DNA of 64,000 nt from an uncultured Candidatus Entotheonella sp. (GCA_958295825.1 OY282375.1:601489-665488); one strand, 5' to 3'. Positions 45,451-55,012 are shown, counted from the stretch's first letter. Made by a program: numbers and translations. The notes: generated by a model from the sequence alone, not told the origin.

Positions 45451-46311
45451 ATGAACATCCTGATCGCAGGTTGCGGCTACGTCGGCACTGCGCTGGCGAT
45501 GCGTCTGGCCGCCGACGGGCATGGCGTGTGGGGCCTGCGGCGGCGTCCCGAAGGGTTGCCGGATACGGTTCGGCCGCTAGAGGCCGACCTGTCGGACCCC
45601 GCGACGCTGCGCGACCTGCCGCCGGGTCTGGACGTCGTGTATTACACCGCCGGGGCGGCGGACGGCTCGGAGACGGCTTACCGAACGGCGTACGTCGACG
45701 GCCCGCGCCACTTGTTGGAAGCGCTGGAGCAACAGAATCAGCGGCCGCGCCGGGTGATGTTCACGTCGAGCACCGGGGTCTACGCGCAGTGCCGCGGCGA
45801 GTGGGTGAACGAGGACTCCCCGGCCGAGCCGTCGCACGCCGGGGGGCGGCATTTGCTGGCGGGCGAGCGGCTCTTTCTGGACGGCGCCTTTCCCGCCACC
45901 GTGCTGCGTCTGGCCGGCATCTACGGGCCGGGGCGCACGCGCCTGATCGACAGCCTGCGGCAGGGGAACGCCACGTATCAGGACAGCCCGCCGGTCTACC
46001 TCAATCTCATTCACCGTGACGACTGCGTCGGCGCGTTGCGTCATCTGGCGGCCCTGGCTCGTCCGGCGTCGCTGTACGTCGGGGTCGATTACCGGCCCGT
46101 CGAGCGCGGCACGCTGCTGCGCTGGCTTTCCGGCGTGCTGGACACCCCGCCGCCCCGCCTGGTAGCAGCCTCAACGAACCGCCGCCGCAACAAGCGCTGC
46201 CGCAACGCCCGTCTGGCGGCTTCCGGCTACTCGTTCCGATACCCCACGTTTCAACACGGCTACAGCGCGATCATCGACGCGCTAACCAAGGAGAAAAAGC
46301 CCCATGTCTAA
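45451..46311 (+). CDS. NAD-dependent epimerase/dehydratase family protein (extended SDR, YeeZ-like)
   Basis: 286 aa. The Rossmann fold starts at once with ILIAGCGYVGTALAMRL; FTSSTGVYAQCRGEWVNED and RLAGIYGPGRTRLIDS are typical of the YeeZ-type branch. The YxxxK catalytic pair is not evident, so activity may differ from classical epimerases. Stop overlaps the start of the ThDP enzyme by eight bases. Confidence 0.82.
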   Translation: MNILIAGCGYVGTALAMRLAADGHGVWGLRRRPEGLPDTVRPLEADLSDPATLRDLPPGLDVVYYTAGAADGSETAYRTAYVDGPRHLLEALEQQNQRPRRVMFTSSTGVYAQCRGEWVNEDSPAEPSHAGGRHLLAGERLFLDGAFPATVLRLAGIYGPGRTRLIDSLRQGNATYQDSPPVYLNLIHRDDCVGALRHLAALARPASLYVGVDYRPVERGTLLRWLSGVLDTPPPRLVAASTNRRRNKRCRNARLAASGYSFRYPTFQHGYSAIIDALTKEKKPHV

Positions 46312-47908
46312 GATGACCGGTGGTCAAGCCCTGGCAAAATCGCTGCACCGCGAAGGCGTGCGCGTCATTTTCGGCCTGCCCGGCGTGCAGCTCTACCACT
46401 TGCTGGACGGCCTGTACGACGAGGCGGACATCCGCTTCATTCCGGTGCGCCACGAGCAGGCCACCACCTACATGGCGGACGGCTTCGCACGCGCCAGCGG
46501 CGGCATCGGCACGGCGCTGGTGGTGCCCGGCCCCGGCTTGCAAAACGCCTCGGCGGGCATCGGCACGGCGTATTCGGCGTCGTCGCCCATTCTGGTGGTG
46601 TCGGGGCAGATTCAGCGCGACTTCATCGGTGTGGACCGGGGCATGCTGCACGAGGTGAATGACCAGCTGGACACCATCCGGCCGGTCACCAAGTGGACGC
46701 GGCGGATTCTGACGGCGCAGGAGGTGCCGGAGGCGGTGCACGAGGCCTTCTGCCAGTTGAAGACGGGCCGGCCGCGCCCGGTGGAGATCGAGATTCCCCC
46801 GGAAACGCTGGCCGAAACTGCCGACGTCAAGCTGCTCGACCCGGCCGAGCCCGAACGGGAGGCGGCCAGCAGCGACAGCGTTCAAGCGGGCGCCGAAACG
46901 CTGAAGAGGGCCAGCAAGCCCATGATTCTGGCGGGCGGCGGCGCGATTTCGTCGCAGGCCGGCGCGGCGCTGCAACGGCTGGCGGAGTACCTGCAGGCGC
47001 CGGTCCTTACCACCAGCGAGGGCAAGGGGGCGCTGTCCGACCGCCACCCCCTGACGCTCGGCGCCCTGCGGCTGCGGCACGACCCGATTACCAGTGACTA
47101 CGTCAAGCAGACGGACGTGGTGCTGGCGGTGGGCACGCGGCTGGCCAGCCCTGACATCCTCAGCGGCCAGACGGTGGTGCAGATCGACATCGATCCGGCC
47201 GAGATCGGCCGGAACTACGAGAAGACGGTGGGCTTGGTGGGGGATGCGAAGAAAACCCTGGAGGCCCTGTACGACGCGGTCAGCGGCTTGATGCCGGCGC
47301 AGTCGGGCCGCGAGCAGGAGATCGCCGCCGTCAAGCAGGCGCGCCGCACCAGCGAGCACGCCCAACAGCAGCCGCTCGCCGGGTTCGTCGACGCCATCCG
47401 CAACGCCGTGCCGGAGGATGGCATCATTATCAGCGGCATGACCCAGGTGGGGTATTACAGCCGCGCCTATTTCCCCGTCTACCAAGCTGGTACTTACCTC
47501 ACTTCCTCGTATTTCGGCAACCTCGGCTATGCCTATCCCACCGCCCTCGGCGCCAAGGTTGCCTGCCCCGACAAGGCCGTGGTCGCCATTTCCGGCGACG
47601 GCGGCTTCATGTACAACGCCCAGGAAATGGCCACCGCGGTGCAGCAGAAGATCAACGCCGTCGTCATCGTCTTCAACGACAACGCCTTCGGCAACGTCCT
47701 GCGCGACCAGCGCGACCGCTTCCAGGGGCGCGTCTACGGTTCGGAGCTGCACAACCCGGATTTCATGACGCTCGCCAAGGCGTACGGCGTGCGCGGCGCC
47801 CGGGCCACCACCGCAGAGGAACTCGAAACGCAACTCCGTGAGGCGCTGGACGCGGACGTGCCAACGCTGGTCGAGGTGCCGTGCGGGCCGATGCCGTATC
47901 CGTATTGA
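46304..47908 (+). CDS. Thiamine diphosphate-dependent enzyme (acetolactate synthase-like)
   Basis: 534 aa. N-terminal PYR domain with catalytic Glu in VRHEQATTYMADGFAR; central FAD/ADP-type fold; C-terminal PP domain with ISGDGGFMYNAQEMATAV and NDNAFGN for ThDP-Mg. It is most like acetolactate synthase large-subunit relatives and benzoylformate/sulfoacetaldehyde-type enzymes. No small subunit is nearby. AAGGAG precedes the ATG. Partial copies of its 3' part lie at 50194-50220 and 51163-51430. Confidence 0.88.
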   Translation: MSKMTGGQALAKSLHREGVRVIFGLPGVQLYHLLDGLYDEADIRFIPVRHEQATTYMADGFARASGGIGTALVVPGPGLQNASAGIGTAYSASSPILVVSGQIQRDFIGVDRGMLHEVNDQLDTIRPVTKWTRRILTAQEVPEAVHEAFCQLKTGRPRPVEIEIPPETLAETADVKLLDPAEPEREAASSDSVQAGAETLKRASKPMILAGGGAISSQAGAALQRLAEYLQAPVLTTSEGKGALSDRHPLTLGALRLRHDPITSDYVKQTDVVLAVGTRLASPDILSGQTVVQIDIDPAEIGRNYEKTVGLVGDAKKTLEALYDAVSGLMPAQSGREQEIAAVKQARRTSEHAQQQPLAGFVDAIRNAVPEDGIIISGMTQVGYYSRAYFPVYQAGTYLTSSYFGNLGYAYPTALGAKVACPDKAVVAISGDGGFMYNAQEMATAVQQKINAVVIVFNDNAFGNVLRDQRDRFQGRVYGSELHNPDFMTLAKAYGVRGARATTAEELETQLREALDADVPTLVEVPCGPMPYPY

Positions 47909-48051
47909 GGGTTTTCGTTCAGGCGGCTTAAAGATTTGTGCCGTACTTGGAGAAACAATATAAACATCTCGCCGCCGCCGGCTTTGAGGGCTATCCCACG
48001 GTGTCGCGTGATCAGGCAATCGAGGCCCTACAGCAATTGGAGAAGGAGAAG

Positions 48052-50154
48052 ATGATGTTGGTCGAAAATTCGCAAGAAAACCCATCACAGGCGCTCCCAG
48101 AACCTGGCTTTCTCCCTTACCTCTTGAAAGCCGTTCTGGTGTTCGGCGCCATCGCTGCGGCGGTCCAGTTCGTGGACAGACGCGGTGTCTGGCTGTTTTC
48201 TCTCCTGTGTTTGCTGCTCGCGATCCCGATTTTCTGCCAACGCGCTTATTTTCGAGCGATACGTCGGAGTCATTGGCTTTTGGTTTTTCGTGAAGGCGGC
48301 CGGGTACAACACCATTTGTCCGGGATCGTGTGGCGCCTCATCGTAAGCGCTCTGACAGGCTTGGCATTGGCGGTTGTGATGGTATTCCGGCTGCGTGCTC
48401 TTTCGTGGCAGGAATGGTTGACATACGCAGCGGCAATCCCTGTTTTCTGGATTGCGGCCCATGTTGCTCAGAAGTTTGCGCGCGAGGCAGACACGCGATT
48501 CCATATCTTCGTACGCGTGAAATCGGCCAGCTGGCTAGCCGTACCTGTCCTGCTTCTGATTTACGGGATGCTCATTGCCGGATTTCCGGGCTCTTCAGCC
48601 GCGGAATTCGCTCCTTGGATACATCAAGGGAATGGGGGCCGGGTCGTCAGCGCAACCGTTGGCGAGCTCGACGCGCTCCATGAAGGATGGCGCGCGTTGG
48701 AGGCATTCGTTCTCGGTCGGATATCCGACCTCGGAGAGTGGGGATGGGCGGCCGCGGTCATGATTTTCGTTGTGGGCAATGCCGCCTTCTTTTACGGCTG
48801 CGCATCCACGCTTGCCGGACTTTTCATCCCACAGACCGAACTGTCGCGTGCCTTTCGTCAAGTGACAACAGGTGCCGAACCGACGACGCCTACCTTGGCC
48901 GGGGTAGCCATTGGCTCGGCTCTCTTCACGATTTTCGCGTGTTTCCTTTATTTTCCAGGCGCCGCGATGCTCGAGGCGAGTCTGATGCAACTGCCACCAG
49001 AGCGCCGTCCCATGCACCAAGTCAGAAAATTGGTTGCAGAGGTAAAAGCGAGTCTGCAACCGCATCCGGTGCAAGTGGAACGACTTTCAATTCCGCCACT
49101 GCATCAGGCTGAAGAAATAGCGCCAGCGGTCGAAGTAAATCCGGGCCTGTTGGCTCCAGAACGGCTTCCTCGGCAGCCCAAAATCGTTGTGGAGAAAATC
49201 GGCAGCCAGTTCTATCGCGTGGGGACAATTAAGGAAGTCAATGAGGCCCGACGGAGTTTTTTGTCTTCCCGACTGAAAGACCTGGACGTCCTCACACGGG
49301 AGATTAATCGCGCATTCGATCTTATGGAGGACAACATCGACGTTTTTCTGGATTGGTATTACAGCCTTCCAGCAGAATACGTCCGCTTGACAAAAATTCT
49401 CACAGGCTCTTTTGAGGGGTATTTGACTGAAAACTTTTCCGCCATTCTCAACGAGGGAGCGCCATTCGAGGAATTTGAAAAGATGTTTTTGGCCCTTCTC
49501 GAGTCGGACCCTGCGCTGAGAAGGGCGTATCAGGAAACCATCGAGGGAATTCTTTCCGGGAATTCCCTTACGACTGATGATCCAGGTCGGGTGGTAGTTA
49601 CAGACGAAGATGACCCAGATGCGATTTTTTCCTACAAAAATGTGATTTCTTCGGCCCATACTCGACTCAGGGCGAGCGGTTTTTTTGCTAGCGTCGCAGG
49701 TACTTCAAGTGCCGCAGTGGGTATGAAGGTTACTGGCGCAGCGAGTAAGAAAGCCGCTGCCTTGGTGGGCAAAAAGCTTACTACTGGGGTCGCGAAAGCA
49801 GTAGCGGAAGAACTGGCAGCCGAGAGTGCTTTCAAAGCGGCGGCTAAGGTGGCGGCCAAAGTGACGGCCAAGGCAGCTACCGCCAAAGCCGCGTCTGGCG
49901 TTGGCGCGGTCGTCGGTGGGATTGTCGGTTCAATTGTTCCGATTGCAGGAACCACTGCAGGGGCTGTCGCTGGCGGCGTAATCGTCGGTTTGGCCTTTGG
50001 CGTAGGCGTGGATGCCCTGCTACTTGAACTCGACGAATCCATGAATCGAAGCGAGTTTCGGGCCGACCTGGTCGAGGAATTGAATCTGAAGCGTCAAAGA
50101 ATGCTTGACGCGATTGCGCCAAGCACGGGAGGAGCAGTAGGACTGCCCGGGTAG
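48052..50154 (+). CDS. Large multi-pass membrane protein with glycine-zipper C-terminus
   Basis: 700 aa from ATG 48052, which has GGAGAAGGAG upstream; an upstream GTG 47938 would add 38 residues without a ribosome site. Six or so membrane helices fill the first 350 residues. A soluble helical domain (RRSFLSSRLKDLDVLTREIN, EGAPFEEFEKMFLALL) follows. The tail is an Ala/Lys-rich helix then a glycine zipper (VGAVVGGIVGSIVPIAG). Moderately AT-rich. No family recognised. It is the first of the accessory genes behind the ThDP gene. Confidence 0.65.
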   Translation: MMLVENSQENPSQALPEPGFLPYLLKAVLVFGAIAAAVQFVDRRGVWLFSLLCLLLAIPIFCQRAYFRAIRRSHWLLVFREGGRVQHHLSGIVWRLIVSALTGLALAVVMVFRLRALSWQEWLTYAAAIPVFWIAAHVAQKFAREADTRFHIFVRVKSASWLAVPVLLLIYGMLIAGFPGSSAAEFAPWIHQGNGGRVVSATVGELDALHEGWRALEAFVLGRISDLGEWGWAAAVMIFVVGNAAFFYGCASTLAGLFIPQTELSRAFRQVTTGAEPTTPTLAGVAIGSALFTIFACFLYFPGAAMLEASLMQLPPERRPMHQVRKLVAEVKASLQPHPVQVERLSIPPLHQAEEIAPAVEVNPGLLAPERLPRQPKIVVEKIGSQFYRVGTIKEVNEARRSFLSSRLKDLDVLTREINRAFDLMEDNIDVFLDWYYSLPAEYVRLTKILTGSFEGYLTENFSAILNEGAPFEEFEKMFLALLESDPALRRAYQETIEGILSGNSLTTDDPGRVVVTDEDDPDAIFSYKNVISSAHTRLRASGFFASVAGTSSAAVGMKVTGAASKKAAALVGKKLTTGVAKAVAEELAAESAFKAAAKVAAKVTAKAATAKAASGVGAVVGGIVGSIVPIAGTTAGAVAGGVIVGLAFGVGVDALLLELDESMNRSEFRADLVEELNLKRQRMLDAIAPSTGGAVGLPG

Positions 50155-50193
50155 TTGGTTTGAGCAGGTCATTGGTTCGTGTTTCGAGATACC

Positions 50194-50220
50194 GCGGGGC
50201 CGATGCCGTATCGGTATTGA
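50194..50220 (+). repeat. Copy of the 3' end of the ThDP gene, with stop codon
   Basis: GCGGGGCCGATGCCGTATCG followed by GTATTGA matches the last codons of the ThDP gene (47883-47907) except one substitution and one extra G. It lies 40 bases after the stop of the membrane protein gene and before the broken Uma2 gene. Confidence 0.7.
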
Positions 50221-50394
50221 TGGGTCTCTTTCGTTGCTGCATGCGAAAAAAGTCCATACCTGCCTGAGTCCACCCTGCGGACACGTCTTGCTCACGGCTT
50301 CAAGCAAGCAGAAGGTCCAACGGCTTTGGTTCGGACGTCGGCTCTGTCTATCGGCGTTGACGCTGTTGTGCGGTCCCTTGCGAAAGGCTTTGCC

Positions 50395-51133
50395 ATGTCA
50401 CGGTCCACGCTTATAACGGCTGGCATCGACTACCCGGATTCGGACGGTCAGCCCATGGCGGAAACGGATTTCCAACGCGACGTCATGACCTATGCCATCG
50501 AGACGCTGAAGATACATTTCCGGGAGCGCGAGGCCGTCTATGTTTCGGGCGACCTCTTCATCTACTACGAAGAGGGCAACCGGGCGGCCGCCCTCACCCC
50601 GGACGTTTTCGTGGTGTTCGGTGTTCCCAATCACCCACGTCGCACCTACAGTTATGGCAGGAGGGCAGGGCGCCGGACTTCGTGATAGAAGTGACCTCGG
50701 TTGGCACTCGCGAGGACGATCAGGGGCGAAAACGCGAGTTGTACACGCGCCTGGGAATAACGGGATACTGGCAATTTGACCCGACCGGCGATTATCTCGA
50801 TCCGCCCCTGCAAGGCTTCGTGCTGTCGGGCGGCCGGTATGGCAGGGCACTCGTCCTGGAGCGGGTGGGCGCCGTTTGGAGTGCGTACAGCCCGGCACTC
50901 GGGCTGAATCTGCGTCTCGATGGCGGCGTATTGCGGTTGCACGTCCGCTGACGGATGACTACCTCTTGACGCCCCTGGAAGAAAACAGGGCGCGTCGGGA
51001 AGCCGAGGGTCGCTTTCGGGAATCCGAACAGGCCCGTCGGGAAGCGGAAGCACGACTGGCCGAAGTGGAAGCCCGCCTGCGAGCTTTGCAACCGTCGAGA
51101 CCTCGGGGACGGCCGGGTCCATCGGCAAAGTGA
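50395..51133 (+). pseudogene. Uma2 family (DUF820) endonuclease-like gene, frameshifted
   Basis: ATG 50395 reads normally to LTPDVFVVFGVPNHPRRTY, then a shift near 50651 is needed to continue LWQEGRAPDFVIEVTSVGT. A second shift near 50945 is needed to reach LTDDYLLTPLEENRARREAE and the usual Arg/Glu-rich coiled tail. Domain order and length fit Uma2, a PD-(D/E)XK-like family common in cyanobacteria and multicellular bacteria. With two shifts it is inactive. Confidence 0.82.
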
Positions 51134-51162
51134 GTCGTGAGTCTGGGCCAGCGTCGGGAGCA

Positions 51163-51419
51163 AATCGACATGGAGCCGGCCGAGGTCGGCCGCAACTACA
51201 AGAAGACGGTCGGGATGGACGGGGATGCCAAGAAGACCCCGGAGATCCTGTACGATACGGTCAGCAGTTTGATGCCGGCGCGGTCGGGCCGCACCAGCGA
51301 GCACGCCCAACAGCAGCCGCTGGCCGGGTTCGTCGGCGCCATCCGTAACGCCGTGCCGGACGACGGTATCCTCATTAGCGGCATGACGCAGGTGCGGACC
51401 GATGCCGTATCCGTATTGA
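51163..51419 (+). pseudogene. Internally deleted partial copy of the ThDP gene
   Basis: The segment reads IDMEPAEVGRNYKKTVG, SLMPARSGR and QQPLAGFVGAIRNAVPDDG, matching 47183-47450 of the intact gene with scattered substitutions. A 36-base piece (12 codons) is missing in frame. After MTQV it jumps about 430 bases to the very end (GACCGATGCCGTATCCGTAT). It is joined in frame to the next lipoprotein frame. Non-functional as an enzyme. Confidence 0.85.
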
Positions 51420-51445
51420 GGGGTTTTTTCCAGAGGATATCCATT

Positions 51446-52792
51446 ATGTTTCTGATTTCAGTCCGCAATCATTCAAATCGGTGGCCGTTCGTTCTCGCTC
51501 TCATCCTTCTTTCAGGTTTGGGCGGCTGTGACAGGTTCGGAAATGAGGCAGACCAATCGGATCCCGCCTACCAGCAGCAACTTGAAGCCCTCTCCGCTCG
51601 GCTTGGCTCACTAGAAAGCGCCATTCAGCAACAGGCGACCATCTTGCGCCAGATACTTGATCACGTTTCACCGCCCCAGCTATCCCCCGAGTGGCAGAAT
51701 CGCCTCAAGCAACTCGAAAGTCAGGTGGGAAACGTTGACCAGTGGCCAAAGGACGCTGGCGAAGCCGAGCAGTTCTTCGACCAAACATCCGAACTTGTTA
51801 CCGGGCTGCCGGCTTGGGCCGAAGCCCAATATCTCCCGCGGCTCTCCTTGGTCCGCTGGTCGGCGATGGCATTCACCCAGCTCAATCATTCAACGGATAC
51901 CAGCCAGTCACTCGACCAACTCGCCGACGAGATGCGCGACCTGGCCGACGTTAAGCCGCAGGGCGGCTCTGAGGCTTTGGTTCAGCGACTGCGGGAGAAG
52001 GCCGTAGAACTTGCTGGCAGGGTCACCAATCGGCGGGTTACAGAGGCTATCAGGGAGGCACAACAATACTTGAGAGGTGGCTCGGACCTCGCGCCGGACA
52101 TCGTCAACGTCTACGAATTTCTAGGGTTGTACGAAAAGGATCACGATCTCGTTGGTGTCCATGTCAACATCGCGCGCCTGCGGAAAGAGGTGTACAAGGA
52201 AATGATGCGGCGCCAGGCCGGTGAGCAGGCAGCCGTCCTGCGCGCCCAATGGCAGAACGTAGGGAAATTGGCGCACCATCAACCTCAGTATGAAGTGTCC
52301 GTGAGGATGCTGCTTCAACAGGTCGTATCGGCCCACGCGGTCTTGATTCTGGAGGGTATCGCGACAACGGCCTATGACGAGTTGGAAAACGAGATGCGCC
52401 GCGCTGTCGAGACGATTGAATCCAAAGCTGCGGAACGTGCCGAGAAGCGTCAGGCCCAGGCTATGCGGTCCTATCAGCGGTGGGCGCTTTCAAACATCAA
52501 GGCGTTTGAGGCCGCATTTCAGGCGATCTCTCATAAGGCGGCCGAGGCCGCGTCGATACTGCGACGCGACGATGGCGGGTGGCGCGACGCCTATCAAGAA
52601 GTGCGGCAGGCCATGATCGTCCATCTCCTGCCTATCAATCTCGCGTTGCTGGATTTGCCCGTTCAGGAACGCTATCATCAGGCATTTCAAACAGGGTGGA
52701 AGAAGTTGGACGGGCGGGCGGATCAGACTGCCGTAGCGCAAGCTTCGGCTCTGACCGTGAAGAAATCACTGCGGGTATTTCTGGAGGATTGA
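51446..52792 (+). CDS. Lipoprotein with long coiled-coil/helical body
   Basis: 448 aa from ATG 51446 (GAGG upstream). A clear signal and lipobox LSGLGGC place it on the membrane. The body is helical: RLGSLESAIQQQATILRQI opens a coiled coil and later helices are rich in Ala, Glu, Arg. No family recognised. Its stop is two bases before the exported nuclease-like gene, so the two are translated together. Could be an anchor, immunity or secretion partner of that protein. AT content is a little higher than the chromosome. Confidence 0.65.
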   Translation: MFLISVRNHSNRWPFVLALILLSGLGGCDRFGNEADQSDPAYQQQLEALSARLGSLESAIQQQATILRQILDHVSPPQLSPEWQNRLKQLESQVGNVDQWPKDAGEAEQFFDQTSELVTGLPAWAEAQYLPRLSLVRWSAMAFTQLNHSTDTSQSLDQLADEMRDLADVKPQGGSEALVQRLREKAVELAGRVTNRRVTEAIREAQQYLRGGSDLAPDIVNVYEFLGLYEKDHDLVGVHVNIARLRKEVYKEMMRRQAGEQAAVLRAQWQNVGKLAHHQPQYEVSVRMLLQQVVSAHAVLILEGIATTAYDELENEMRRAVETIESKAAERAEKRQAQAMRSYQRWALSNIKAFEAAFQAISHKAAEAASILRRDDGGWRDAYQEVRQAMIVHLLPINLALLDLPVQERYHQAFQTGWKKLDGRADQTAVAQASALTVKKSLRVFLED

Positions 52793-52794
52793 TC

Positions 52795-54213
52795 ATGAGA
52801 TGCCGTCAGATTCTGGGCATGATCGTCTTATTGCTGTCTGTGTTCGTTGCGGTGAACCCCAATGTCGTGTCGGCCCGTTCCGCTGTTCTGTCTCTGGACA
52901 TCCCTCTGACGCCGCGGGAACAGGCTGCAAGGCTTTCGCGGCTAGCGAGTCCGGATGTCGCGCGCAAGCTCTATCCGTCTGCGGTGGAAACGGCCAAACC
53001 GCCCAGACCGCTTCCCTATTATCAGCGCGACTACCGACTTGCGTGGATTAACGCTCCCGAGCATCGGACAAAGCTAGCGGAGAAAATTGGTGAACAGGGT
53101 CGCGCCAGGTATGCCGCGGAGCATGGTTTGACAAAGCTACTCGGGTCAAGGAATCGCGGCATCCGTCAGGGGCCGGATTCCGTGTACTGGAATTCCCGCT
53201 CAGGGCGTCTCCTTGTGCTGGAATCGAAAGGAGGCACTGCCCGTCTCAAGACGCACTACGGCCTCCAACAAGGCACGAATCAATCTACTCTTCAGTCGGC
53301 CAAGAATGTTTTGACAACATACTCGAAGTCCGCAAGCCGAAACATGAAAGTTCAGGCGGCCCGCGTTATTTTGGCTGCCAAGAGGGGGCAACTCGATACA
53401 GGCGTGGTCAGGACTCCGCATGTATTGGGCAAGCCGAATGCTCCGGAATTGGTTAGGCCGCCGGACTCCACCGATGTGGCACGTGAGGCCCGCAGGGCCA
53501 TACGAGAGATTGAGAAGTCTCCCGAGATGAGGGATATTTTCCGAGAAGCGAAACGGAACCATTTGCAGGACAGATTGAAATACCGAGCGACTCAAGGCTT
53601 GACGGTCATAGGATTTGCCAGTGCTTTGGGATTGGGTTGGGATGCGTATCAGCAGTCTCGGGCTGCTTGGTCGATGTTCGACGACCCTACCCTGAAAGGA
53701 AGCGTTCTGCCCTATATGCAAACAGGCATGGCGTTTGGCAGAGCGGCACAGGCGACGACCTTGGGCGTTGGTTCAGCTGCGCAACGGGAAATTTTGAAGT
53801 TGTCCGCAAAAAGGGGGGCTGGCTGGGTTGCCGGCAGAGCGTTTCTGCCCGTCGCGCTCGGTGTGGAGGGCTTACAGTTAGCCACGGCATATCACGAATA
53901 CGGTTTGGGCCGCATCAGTCAACGTGAGTTCTACCGGCGTAGCGCCGGACCGGCAATCATGGCTGTGTTCACGGTGGGCGGTTCTACGGTTGGCGGGATT
54001 ATTGGATTTCAAGCCGGTGGCGCTGGTGCAATCCCGGGTGCCATGGCTGGCGCCACTATCGGTGCGGTCGCAGCTATACCCATTCAATTTGCCACTGATT
54101 ATATGGTGGGCTGGTACTATCGGGAGTTCGATGAACAGCAGCGCCGAGTCGTGAATTCGGCAGTTGAAACGTTCTACGGCATTGAGACCCATGACCAAGT
54201 TGTTGAACACTGA
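52795..54213 (+). CDS. Exported protein with restriction-fold (Tox-REase-like) motif and glycine-zipper C-terminus
   Basis: 472 aa from ATG 52795 (CTGGAGG upstream). A signal peptide ends near VVSARSAV. Residues 95-175 look like a restriction-fold toxin domain: GEQGRARYAAEHGLTKLLG, then GPDSVYWNSRSG and LLVLESKGG give Asp128-x14-Glu143-x-Lys145. The C-terminal third holds hydrophobic helices and a glycine zipper (GGSTVGGIIGFQAGGAGAIP), as in pore-forming or membrane-inserted effectors. Moderately AT-rich. It could be a nuclease effector. No known delivery apparatus is visible nearby, so this is inference. Confidence 0.6.
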   Translation: MRCRQILGMIVLLLSVFVAVNPNVVSARSAVLSLDIPLTPREQAARLSRLASPDVARKLYPSAVETAKPPRPLPYYQRDYRLAWINAPEHRTKLAEKIGEQGRARYAAEHGLTKLLGSRNRGIRQGPDSVYWNSRSGRLLVLESKGGTARLKTHYGLQQGTNQSTLQSAKNVLTTYSKSASRNMKVQAARVILAAKRGQLDTGVVRTPHVLGKPNAPELVRPPDSTDVAREARRAIREIEKSPEMRDIFREAKRNHLQDRLKYRATQGLTVIGFASALGLGWDAYQQSRAAWSMFDDPTLKGSVLPYMQTGMAFGRAAQATTLGVGSAAQREILKLSAKRGAGWVAGRAFLPVALGVEGLQLATAYHEYGLGRISQREFYRRSAGPAIMAVFTVGGSTVGGIIGFQAGGAGAIPGAMAGATIGAVAAIPIQFATDYMVGWYYREFDEQQRRVVNSAVETFYGIETHDQVVEH

Positions 54214-54290
54214 CGCTTGGAGACGTTCCACGGCAGAATAGGTATGGGGAATTTCAAGACACTTTCAGTCAATCGGCTCCCACCGTTCTA

Positions 54291-54488
54291 ATGGGCAAGC
54301 CTGTTGTTGTCGGAACGTGTATTACCGTAGAGTTGATCCTGGAAAAACGATCTGCTGGCGAGACGGTTGAGCAAGTGCTGGAAGCTCATCCCCGCCTGAC
54401 TACGGGTGGAATTTACGCGGCCTTGCGTTTTGCAGCCGATGTGTTGCGGGCCGAGGTCGTTTACCCGACTGCCGGACAAGATGCGTGA
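54291..54488 (+). CDS. DUF433 family protein, N-terminally short
   Basis: 65 aa. MGKPVVVGTCITVELILEK and AHPRLTTGGIYAALRFAAD are the DUF433 signatures (usual form is GxPVIxGTRITVELIL). Normal members begin about ten residues earlier; the in-frame bases before the ATG read PTVL, fitting a family start, but no start codon was found there. The Arg of the GTRI motif is Cys. DUF433 proteins usually pair with a DUF5615 PIN-like toxin; none follows. Confidence 0.72.
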   Translation: MGKPVVVGTCITVELILEKRSAGETVEQVLEAHPRLTTGGIYAALRFAADVLRAEVVYPTAGQDA

Positions 54489-54604
54489 ATCTCCCGCTTG
54501 GCGGGATTGTCTCGTGAAGCAAAGTGGCTTTATACAAAAAGTCGATTTTGCACAGCAAGTCGGGGGGCTGCAAAAAAGGTCGGTTGGGTCGTCTTGGGCC
54601 CAAT

Positions 54605-55012
54605 TCAGGGTGCGTCTGCGGTCTGAAGTTGTTGTTCGACGGTGTCGAGTCGCATGTCGTTTCGGGTGATGCGGTCGCTGAGCCTGCGGACTTCGGAGAC
54701 TTCATCGGTAAGGCGGTCAAGGCGCTTGTCCTGGGCGTCGAAGCGCTGGTTAATGTATTTGTTCTGGGCGTCGAAGCGTTGGTTCATATCGGCTTCGAGG
54801 TCGTCGATGCGTTTATCCTGGGCGTCGAAGCGCTGATTGACGGCATCGAAGCGCTGGTTAATGTATTTATCCTGAGCGTCGAAGCGTTGGTTCATGTCGG
54901 TCCTGATATCGTTCAGGCGGTGGTGGATGGCGTTGTTGGACGTGAGGATAACGGTAAGGATGGTTGCAAGGGCAATGAGTGCGGTGCCGTTGTCTTTCAA
55001 CCAATTCCACAT
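54605..55012 (-). CDS. QRFD-repeat coiled-coil protein with N-terminal membrane anchor
   Basis: 135 aa from ATG 55012 (AGGAG upstream). An N-terminal membrane helix (GTALIALATILTVILTS) is followed by five NQRFDAQDK-type units and a helical tail (RLSDRITRNDMRLDTVEQQL). It has the same repeat type as the proteins at 32547 and 33166 but the anchor is at the opposite end. It stands alone after sbcB. Confidence 0.65.
   Translation of the reverse strand: MWNWLKDNGTALIALATILTVILTSNNAIHHRLNDIRTDMNQRFDAQDKYINQRFDAVNQRFDAQDKRIDDLEADMNQRFDAQNKYINQRFDAQDKRLDRLTDEVSEVRRLSDRITRNDMRLDTVEQQLQTADAP

Noticed and set aside
46271..48088. 605-codon frame on the minus strand
   Set aside because: Opposes the ThDP enzyme with clear motifs; no family resemblance in the antisense product.
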